A stretch of 64,000 nt of DNA, from contig CAXXVA010000003.1 in assembly GCA_963675365.2 (NCBI GenBank), forward strand, positions 1,364,001 through 1,428,000, read 5' to 3'. Position 1 is the stretch's first letter, and each line of letters opens with the position of its first letter. The notes under the pieces are model-generated. The model was not told where the DNA came from. It was given only the letters and a program-made list of their open reading frames with translations, and ran no database searches. Positions 9,450 to 16,257 of this stretch are shown here, in pieces. A program made the translations under genes and the position numbers. This DNA comes from CAXXOK01 sp963675365. Its GTDB lineage: Bacteria > Bacillota > Clostridia > Christensenellales > Aristaeellaceae.

Positions 9450-10742
9450 TTAGTTGTTAGGCGGCAGCACTTGTACGCACACGTCAATGGCATCTTCAGG
9501 CGTATAGATACCGTTTACCACGCCATAAATGCTGTCATAGAGCGCGTTGCCGAACGCCTCGGTATATACATTGTCGGGCTGCATAATGGGAGCCGTATAC
9601 CCTTCCATCTGCATTGCCTCAAGCACCGCCGCGAAAGCGGGATTGGCGGGATCAGGCTCGGCTTTGAAATTACTGGCCGGCGCATCCAGGTACTGCAGGA
9701 AGATATTGCCGCCCTCCGTATAGTAATAGGCAAGCAGTTCATAAAGGGCAGCCAGTTTTGCTTCGTCATTGGCAACTTCCGCGCTAATCAGCCACGGTGC
9801 CTGCGGAACAACCATTTTAACCTTCTGGTCGCCAACGCCTTTTTCCTCATCCAGTGGGCCCCACACGAATGTAAGCTGCTCGCCGCCGTCCATGGCATCC
9901 TGCAAAGCTTTCGCTTCCCAGATTCCCGAGTCCAGCATGGCTGTTTCACCGCGGATGAAAGCATCCTTCATCGCGTAATAATCCATGGTACTCACATTAG
10001 AGGGGAAAGCTCCAGCCTGGGCCAGTTCTTCCAGCCGTTGATAAAACGTCAGGAAATCCTCATTATTGTAGGATTCTGTACCGTCGAGAATATCCCATAT
10101 TTTGTCATAATATCCATAACGGCACAGCATGGTCATCAGTGCCCAAACGCTGAACGGATCCTTGGCACCCTGGCTAATCATAGCGATACCTTTTTCGTTG
10201 AAGGCTTCCGCAGCCGCTACATACTCGTCGAAAGTCACCGGAATATCGATTCCGTTTTCTTCGAAGATGTCCTTGTTCACCCAGAAACCGGTTACCAAAC
10301 CTTTACATGGCAAGCCATAACGAACGCCGTCCACAAGCACTACATCCAACATATTCTGTGCCAGATTTGCAGCAATTTCCGGGTATTGAGCGAGAAAATC
10401 GTCGTACGGGAGCAAATAGCCAGCCTGCGCCATTTCTTTGGCGGGCGCCGGCAGCATCCAGAACAAGTCCGGCAGTTCACCGCTTTGGGCCGCCATCTTC
10501 ATGTTCTTGATGTGGTTATCCGTATCGGTTCCAACAATCTCGATCACAATATCGTCGTGCAGTTCATCAAATGTTTTGAAAATGTTATAGTATCCCGGTT
10601 CCTGCACTTCAGGATTCGCTACGTGGGCGCCAATCGTCAGCGTGACCACGTCGTCGCTTGCGAATGCGACTGAGCTCATCATGCTGACCAAAATAGTTAG
10701 CACAAGAGCAAGGTAGAGTGTCCTTTGTCCATGTTTTTTCAT
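9450..10742 (-). CDS. Extracellular sugar-binding protein of ABC importer
   Basis: This 430-residue secreted binding protein has a signal peptide: basic MKKHGQR, a hydrophobic stretch to about residue 24 and a cleavage region around VAFA-SDD. No lipobox cysteine follows, so it may be released or held in another way. The fold is the SBP_bac_1 class used by CUT1 importers. The ATG follows AAGGAGG by eight bases. It is the first gene of the importer, GH172, kinase, dehydrogenase and two-component series. A candidate LacI operator at 10834-10849 lies about 90 bases upstream. The ligand is inferred to be a fructose oligomer or dianhydride. Confidence 0.88.
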   Translation of the reverse strand: MKKHGQRTLYLALVLTILVSMMSSVAFASDDVVTLTIGAHVANPEVQEPGYYNIFKTFDELHDDIVIEIVGTDTDNHIKNMKMAAQSGELPDLFWMLPAPAKEMAQAGYLLPYDDFLAQYPEIAANLAQNMLDVVLVDGVRYGLPCKGLVTGFWVNKDIFEENGIDIPVTFDEYVAAAEAFNEKGIAMISQGAKDPFSVWALMTMLCRYGYYDKIWDILDGTESYNNEDFLTFYQRLEELAQAGAFPSNVSTMDYYAMKDAFIRGETAMLDSGIWEAKALQDAMDGGEQLTFVWGPLDEEKGVGDQKVKMVVPQAPWLISAEVANDEAKLAALYELLAYYYTEGGNIFLQYLDAPASNFKAEPDPANPAFAAVLEAMQMEGYTAPIMQPDNVYTEAFGNALYDSIYGVVNGIYTPEDAIDVCVQVLPPNN

Positions 10743-10833
10743 TGGGTTTTCCTCCTTATTTTTATCCCGTACCTTTCGGGATTAACGTCTGTTTCAGGCC
10801 TTCCGTTAAGCATTACGAATTTTTCATAATTAT

Positions 10834-10849
10834 GGTATCGGTTACATTT
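10834..10849. promoter_or_regulatory. Putative LacI-family operator upstream of the importer operon
   Basis: The sequence GGTATCGGTTACATTT shares the half-site CGGTTACA with the operators at 11928, 19059 and 19282. The other half is weaker (GGTAT instead of AAACC). Position upstream of the binding-protein gene suits repression by the LacI protein encoded at 10894-11910. No clean -35/-10 pair is obvious here, so the exact promoter is not called. Confidence 0.55.
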
Positions 10850-10893
10850 TTATGTAAAATCAATTTCTTATTTAACAGGCTTCTGAAGAATTG

Positions 10894-11910
10894 CTATAAA
10901 TAATTAAAAATAAGTTCCGGCTTTAGTTTATTATCTTCGAACGGTTTATTTGGAAGCATAATCCTGTTGAATAACATATCAATGGCATGTCTTCCAATAA
11001 TCATCGGATCCCTTAAAACATAATTTCTGTCATTCCCCAAGTAATCCAGGTCGTCAATCTTGTCAAATCCAATATGGCCAATGTCACTGGGAATCTGTTT
11101 GCTCAGGTCCTTGGCAGCTTTTAGAAATCCCAGTGTCGTAATGTTATTGCATGTCAATACCGCTGTGGGATTATCTGCCATTTGCAATAATCTTTGGGCG
11201 CTTTTGTAAGCATCGTCAATCAAATAACTGTTACTGAAAATGTAATCCTCCCGCGGTTCAATCCCATGGTCAGCCAGTGCTTTTAGATATCCTTCCAAGC
11301 GGTCCCGCAGGAATACGCTGTTGTTTTTCTGTGCGTTGATCAGTCCGATTTTTCTATATCCTTTTTGAATAAATGCTTGAGTTGCCTGGTACGCAGCCCA
11401 GTAGTCGTCGAAATATACGCTTTCCGCCTTTTGAATACCTATAATCCTGCGGTCCATCATGATGATCGGCGTGTGAAGTTCTTCCAGTCTCGCTTTTACA
11501 TTTCGGAGTTCATTTTTAGTTGCGTAGGTATTTGCGGTCGTGTAGATTAATCCTTTTACGCGAAAATACCGGATAACCTCCAGCGCCTGTTCATCTTTTG
11601 CCCGATGATCGCCAGAGCCGAAGCAGACCATTGTCAGCCCGCGTTTGAGTACTTCATCGTTTACCAGCTGCAGAATATCCGCATAGTATTCGTTGCTCAT
11701 ATCAGGAACCAGAACCGCAATTGTAGCGCTCTCGCCAAGGGACAGATTACGCGCCATCGTGGATGGGGAATATCCATGCTCCCGGATCAGCTCCAGAATG
11801 CGCTTTTCCGTATCTGGGTTTACTGGACCCGATTTATTCAGCACACGAGATACAGTCGTTTTGGATACGTCTGCCAATCTTGCAATGTCTTTGATTGTAA
11901 TCGACTTCAT
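10894..11910 (-). CDS. LacI-family transcriptional repressor of the fructan regulon
   Basis: The protein has 338 residues. The N-terminal helix-turn-helix (ITIKDIARLADVSKTTVSRVLN) is canonical LacI, followed by the hinge and a periplasmic-binding-like effector domain with NTATYATKN and GHIGFDKIDDL. I take the ATG at 11910, which has GAGGT eight bases upstream. The next ATG upstream (11925) would add five residues. Its own promoter carries an operator (11928-11944), which points to autoregulation, and matching sites stand before the GH32 gene, the glycyl-radical operon and the importer. The effector is probably a sugar or sugar phosphate from the fructan pathway. Confidence 0.9.
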   Translation of the reverse strand: MKSITIKDIARLADVSKTTVSRVLNKSGPVNPDTEKRILELIREHGYSPSTMARNLSLGESATIAVLVPDMSNEYYADILQLVNDEVLKRGLTMVCFGSGDHRAKDEQALEVIRYFRVKGLIYTTANTYATKNELRNVKARLEELHTPIIMMDRRIIGIQKAESVYFDDYWAAYQATQAFIQKGYRKIGLINAQKNNSVFLRDRLEGYLKALADHGIEPREDYIFSNSYLIDDAYKSAQRLLQMADNPTAVLTCNNITTLGFLKAAKDLSKQIPSDIGHIGFDKIDDLDYLGNDRNYVLRDPMIIGRHAIDMLFNRIMLPNKPFEDNKLKPELIFNYL

Positions 11911-11927
11911 AACATTTGACCTCATAT

Positions 11928-11944
11928 AATGTTACCGGTTTCAA
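11928..11944. promoter_or_regulatory. LacI-type operator in front of the regulator gene
   Basis: AATGTTACCGGTTTCAA contains the CG-centred palindrome TTACCGGTTT found again, nearly unchanged, at 19059-19076 and inverted at 19282-19300. It lies immediately downstream of the -10 element of the regulator's own promoter, a classical position for repression. Confidence 0.75.
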
Positions 11945-11948
11945 TAAT

Positions 11949-11977
11949 AGTATATCGATCTTCCGGTTGTTTGTCAA
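11949..11977 (-). promoter_or_regulatory. Sigma-70-type promoter of the LacI gene
   Basis: On the minus strand there is a TTGACA box (11972-11977), a 17-base spacer and TATACT (11949-11954). Both boxes and spacing are near consensus. The transcription start should fall inside or just before the operator at 11928-11944. Confidence 0.8.
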
Positions 11978-12100
11978 ATCATTCCCTGATTCATTCCTAA
12001 ATATAGCTATAATATACAAATATATTATCATATATTAGAATATTATGCACATATTCATCCAATTATTTTACAAGTACTTGCGTCTCTAGTATGATCCATT

Positions 12101-13003
12101 TCAGTGAATCTCAGCGAAAATCCCGCGTTCCTTCAGGAGTTCCAAAAACGTCTGAACAATTCTTTGTTCAGGTGCTTGGAAAACATCGGCAGTCAGTCCC
12201 AAAGCACGATATTTCCGCACACCCAAATCATGATACAAAAGGACTTCCACTTTCTTCACACGATCCAGCGTTCCAATAAATTCTGAAAATGCTTTGATTT
12301 CCCCCAAACTATCATTCACATTTGCAATCAACGGAATTCTAATGATCACAGGGGCATTTTTAGCGACATAGCGCGTATTCTCCAAGATTTGCCGATTATC
12401 CATACCCGTAAATTGACGATGCCGCTGCGGATTGATCAATTTGATGTCCACTAAAAACAAATCTACAGTGTCCAGAACATGCGAGAACGCTTCTTTTGGC
12501 ACTTGCGCTGAAGTGTCTACCGCTACGTGGATTCCCTGGGCTTTCAACTGCCGGGCAATCCGGCCCAGCGCATGATATTGCAGGAGCGGTTCGCCTCCGG
12601 AAAAAGTAACCCCTCCGCCGGATACAGAAAATAATTTCTGATCGCGTGTGAGTACGTACAGGAGTTCTTCATCCCCAATACAGCGTCCTTTCATCTCCAG
12701 GGCAATGGTCGGGCAGACATCGGCACACGCACCGCAGCGTATGCATTTCATGCGGTCGATGATATGGTTTCCCCGTTCAAATCTATGAGCACCCGTCGGG
12801 CATACCTTTATGCAGCGCATACAACCGATACACAGTTCTTCCCAGTATTCTAGCACCGGTTCCTTCTCAAACGATTCCGGATTGTGGCACCACTTGCAGC
12901 GCAGTGGACATGCTTTTAAAAAGCATGTGGTCCGAATACCAGGTCCATCATGAAGCGAGAAATATTGGATTTCAAAAAGATTGATGCATGGCTGATTGTT
13001 CAT
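12101..13003 (-). CDS. Glycyl radical enzyme activase (PflA-like radical SAM protein)
   Basis: This 300-residue activase installs the glycyl radical on the upstream enzyme. The radical-SAM cluster motif is ACPLRCKWC (C32, C36, C39, in C-x3-C-x2-C form). Two further [4Fe-4S] ferredoxin motifs follow, C58-x2-C-x2-C-x3-C68 and C87-x2-C-x2-C-x3-C97. This is the layout of activases for dehydratase or lyase-type glycyl radical enzymes, whereas the pyruvate formate-lyase activase lacks the ferredoxin insert. The ATG overlaps the stop of the glycyl radical enzyme by four bases (ATGA), so the two proteins are made together. It is the last gene of the four-gene operon. Confidence 0.93.
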   Translation of the reverse strand: MNNQPCINLFEIQYFSLHDGPGIRTTCFLKACPLRCKWCHNPESFEKEPVLEYWEELCIGCMRCIKVCPTGAHRFERGNHIIDRMKCIRCGACADVCPTIALEMKGRCIGDEELLYVLTRDQKLFSVSGGGVTFSGGEPLLQYHALGRIARQLKAQGIHVAVDTSAQVPKEAFSHVLDTVDLFLVDIKLINPQRHRQFTGMDNRQILENTRYVAKNAPVIIRIPLIANVNDSLGEIKAFSEFIGTLDRVKKVEVLLYHDLGVRKYRALGLTADVFQAPEQRIVQTFLELLKERGIFAEIH

Positions 13004-15219
13004 CTTTGTACTCTATTGATAATCTCGTCTTGCATCTCAGTACTTAATGAATAGAAGGGTGCTGAGTACCCGCAAACGCGCACAATGAGATTTTGATGAT
13101 TCATAGGATCGGCTTTGGCATCCAGCAATTCCTGACGATTGACGATATTGAAATCCAGCATAGGGCTTCCGTTTTCCAAAAAATACCGGATCACCGATTC
13201 ATACAAAGTATTATCATGCCCGTTTTTTGTAATCGGTAAGTCCATATACACCACAGCGGCACCCGGAGCGCATTGGTAATCCATATTGCGCTGCGCAAAC
13301 AATAACGTCGCCGCATCGATATTGCGACTCGATTCGCTCGGGTTGACTCCACGGGAAAGCGGTTGACCGGCCAGTCTGCCATCCGGTGTTGCGCCTGTGC
13401 GATTGCCCAGCGGCACATAAGAATAAAATGAAAACAGCGATGACTCATAACGTCCGCCGTGGCCGTTCACCATCCCCTGCGTGCAACGCCCAATACTGGC
13501 GAGCACCGTATCCGCAAACGTCGCCATTTGCGGATCGTCCTGCCCAAATTTCGGCAATCGGTTCACAATTTCCCGCCTAAGTATTTCTTGCCCGGCATAA
13601 TTTCCCCGTAGAATGTGAATAAACTCATGCAGCGCGAATCTTTTCTGCTCAAATACAAGCTCTTTGATCGCATACAATGAATCAATCAGTGTTCCCAGCC
13701 CGGCCAAACCGAAGCTGCTTGGATTATACATAGCACCTCCCTGTGAAACATCCAACGCGTTCTCAATGCAGGAAAGCATAGTGGCGGAGAAAAGAGGACA
13801 AGGATTGTAGCTGCGCCATTGGCTTTCAAAGCCATTGAATCCCGACGCTAAAGCCTGGAAAAACGCAGCGCAATTGGTTTCAAACCAAGTGAAAAAACGT
13901 TGATAGGAATTTGCAGAATCAAGCGGAATCAATGGTATTCCTTCGGTCTGAACCAACGCAAAATCCTCAGGCACCAGCTGCAGCATGAGTATTTGAGGCA
14001 GGTTTACATATACATAGGCCCGGCAATTTACCTCGTTATGTACAACCGTTTCCTGACAACCGCCTGCCAGATACAATCGGCAGTCCTCCAGTGCTTTCCC
14101 CTGCTTTTGGTGGGCTTTGATGATAACGTCGTCGTTAAAAATGCTTAGAACATTGCTTCCCTTTTGCGCCAGCTTCCCGACGAGTTGAAAGTATTCGGCA
14201 GGATGCTGTTTTGAAATGCGTACTTGAATTTTCGGATTGGATAACGGCTGTTCACACATAACATCAAGTACCATACGTGTCACATCGTTAAATATAACCT
14301 GTCCCTGCGAATCACATCCACCAATAATAACCGACGCATTCGTTCCACCCGGCAGATCTTCCAAATTCCATCGTGCGTCTGTCATACTTAAAAAACAGGC
14401 AATGAGCTCTTTTGCCTCTTGTCGGCTGGTATTACCCACTCTCAGATCCCTTTCTAGGAAAGGGTTCAACACGCGATCCATATGCCCAAGTACTGCAAAC
14501 CCAAAGCCCTCTAGCGCGTTGCAAAGTTCCCGAACAAACCAGGTAACACAAAGTGCTTCATAGAAAGTCTCCGCTGGCTTTCTGGGTACGCGGCGCGCCG
14601 TCCTTGCGATCATAGAAAAATTGTGCTTGAATTCTTCATTCTGTTCCTTTTCAGCCATGATTTCCGCATGTTCTGCAAATCTGTCGGATATTCTGCACAT
14701 GCATTCGCATGCTGTCGCTATGCTATGCAAGTAGCGTTGCTCTCTTGGGCTGCCGCCCTCACGAGCCAATATCTTAGCACGGATTGCATCAAATCCCATT
14801 TGTATAACAGATTCGGAATCAGCATAATGGTGTGCCGCATCTGTAAACATCACACCTTCCAGCAGTCCCGATTCACAATAGGGCGTTCTCCATTCCCTAA
14901 AAGCCCGCTCGAATTCCGGTTTTCTGCGCATCAGCCAGCTTCCAAGACCCGGCTGCGGCGGAAATCCCCCTGTTACACTGTTTTGTTCCCTGCCGGTAAC
15001 CAATTCGCCAAATAGCGGGCATGCCGGAAACAGGTGAACTTCACACTCTTCAGTGGCCAATTGATACACCATTGTCTTTAACGTGAACGCATCTGCGTCC
15101 AGCTGTACATCCGCAATGGCATTCAGCTTTGCCTCTTGTAGTGAAACATCGCGGGGATATGCTTGATATTGCTCTTTACACTGTTTCATCAGCGCATCTC
15201 TGTTAAAATGATATTCCAC
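13000..15219 (-). CDS. Glycyl radical enzyme of the dehydratase/lyase class, substrate unknown
   Basis: This is a 739-residue glycyl radical enzyme counted from a GTG at 15219, which follows GAGG by eight bases. An alternative GTG lies at 15228. The active-site loop reads GGCQETVVH, giving the thiyl cysteine C388 and the catalytic glutamate E390. The C-terminal radical loop is RVCGYSAPF, with the radical glycine at about 717. Cys-x-Glu is the hallmark of eliminating members (glycerol, propanediol and hydroxyproline dehydratases, choline lyase), whereas pyruvate formate-lyase has Cys-Cys. The middle residue here is Gln, where Val is usual in the members I know. It sits between a zinc alcohol dehydrogenase and its activase in a LacI-regulated fructan locus, so a sugar-derived polyol or anhydro-sugar is a reasonable but unproved substrate. 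No microcompartment shell genes are present. Confidence 0.9.
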   Translation of the reverse strand: MEYHFNRDALMKQCKEQYQAYPRDVSLQEAKLNAIADVQLDADAFTLKTMVYQLATEECEVHLFPACPLFGELVTGREQNSVTGGFPPQPGLGSWLMRRKPEFERAFREWRTPYCESGLLEGVMFTDAAHHYADSESVIQMGFDAIRAKILAREGGSPREQRYLHSIATACECMCRISDRFAEHAEIMAEKEQNEEFKHNFSMIARTARRVPRKPAETFYEALCVTWFVRELCNALEGFGFAVLGHMDRVLNPFLERDLRVGNTSRQEAKELIACFLSMTDARWNLEDLPGGTNASVIIGGCDSQGQVIFNDVTRMVLDVMCEQPLSNPKIQVRISKQHPAEYFQLVGKLAQKGSNVLSIFNDDVIIKAHQKQGKALEDCRLYLAGGCQETVVHNEVNCRAYVYVNLPQILMLQLVPEDFALVQTEGIPLIPLDSANSYQRFFTWFETNCAAFFQALASGFNGFESQWRSYNPCPLFSATMLSCIENALDVSQGGAMYNPSSFGLAGLGTLIDSLYAIKELVFEQKRFALHEFIHILRGNYAGQEILRREIVNRLPKFGQDDPQMATFADTVLASIGRCTQGMVNGHGGRYESSLFSFYSYVPLGNRTGATPDGRLAGQPLSRGVNPSESSRNIDAATLLFAQRNMDYQCAPGAAVVYMDLPITKNGHDNTLYESVIRYFLENGSPMLDFNIVNRQELLDAKADPMNHQNLIVRVCGYSAPFYSLSTEMQDEIINRVQR

Positions 15220-15234
15220 GAATAGCACCTCTTC

Positions 15235-16257
15235 TCAGAACGTTAAGGCAACTTTCAATGCCTTGCGTTTTTCCACCAAGTGGAAGCCTTCTGCATAATT
15301 CGCAATGGGCAATTGATGCGTTACATAGTCTTTCAAATCGATCTGTCCATCCAAGACAAGTTGGATAACCGCATCATGCGCCTTATACTCCCATCTGGGC
15401 AGCGGCCATTGTACCGAATGTATCCGCCAATTGTACGGCCCTGCATACCAATCGATCCCTTGGTTGCGCTCCAGCCCTATGCCATAGAGCGCGATTGTGC
15501 CGTCTTCCTGAATAACTTGAAGTGCTTCCGTCAAATTTCCCATTCGTCCGACAGCGTCTACATATGCGTCTAATGTATCAATTTGACACTCCTGCAATGC
15601 AGTATGCAGCGTCCTGTGAAGGCTATTGGTTACTACATCGGTACCCAACTTGGTCGCTGTCTCCAAACGATCATCATGGTGCCCGGACAGTGCTACGAAC
15701 GCAGCGCCACGCAGCTTAATCAGCTGCGCCAGAGCTAATCCGACAGGGCCGTCACCCGCAACGGCTGCTTTGATGCCCTCTTTAAATGCCAGCCGGTCCA
15801 ATGCCGAATAGATTTCCTTCAGTGTGATCAGCATTATTGCGTCCACAGGGTTTATATTGGATGGAATAATTTGCTGGGTGATGAGCCCTTCGTCAAATGG
15901 AACGCCGTCCTCCGCCATGGCACGACAATCCGCAACCCGACCGAATTCGGCAAATCCGCCCCATAAGCTGTAATATTCAGATGTGTTTTCAAGCCCGCTT
16001 CTCAGAACAAGATCATGTTCTTTGTAGTAGCGCACGTTCCGGCCGGTTTGTACAACGACACCGGTACTCTCATGTCCGATAATCGCCGGATAGGTATTGA
16101 AATGACGTAATTTCGCAGCTTTCAGCTTGAGATCTGTTCCGTTGCAAATACCGCAGGCAATATTTTGCACTAGGCAATCATAATCACCCAATTTCGGCAT
16201 GGCTATATCATCACGCAATTCCATTTTGCCATTTCCATAGGCAATTAATGCTTTCAT
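15235..16257 (-). CDS. Zinc-dependent medium-chain alcohol/polyol dehydrogenase
   Basis: This 340-residue MDR-family protein has the catalytic-zinc cysteine region ACGICNGTD, GHESTGVVV (histidine-glutamate pair) and the NAD-binding motif AVAGDGPVGLALAQ. The four-cysteine structural zinc loop of classical alcohol dehydrogenases is missing, as in several sugar-alcohol dehydrogenases. The start ATG overlaps the stop of the preceding barrel protein by four bases. The glycyl radical enzyme follows after only 15 bases. It probably oxidises or reduces the substrate or product of the glycyl radical enzyme. Whether it acts before or after the radical step cannot be seen. Confidence 0.88.
   Translation of the reverse strand: MKALIAYGNGKMELRDDIAMPKLGDYDCLVQNIACGICNGTDLKLKAAKLRHFNTYPAIIGHESTGVVVQTGRNVRYYKEHDLVLRSGLENTSEYYSLWGGFAEFGRVADCRAMAEDGVPFDEGLITQQIIPSNINPVDAIMLITLKEIYSALDRLAFKEGIKAAVAGDGPVGLALAQLIKLRGAAFVALSGHHDDRLETATKLGTDVVTNSLHRTLHTALQECQIDTLDAYVDAVGRMGNLTEALQVIQEDGTIALYGIGLERNQGIDWYAGPYNWRIHSVQWPLPRWEYKAHDAVIQLVLDGQIDLKDYVTHQLPIANYAEGFHLVEKRKALKVALTF

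Noticed and set aside
13000..15219. Pyruvate formate-lyase annotation
   Set aside because: The active site is Cys-Gln-Glu rather than Cys-Cys, and the activase has the extra double ferredoxin domain of dehydratase-type systems.
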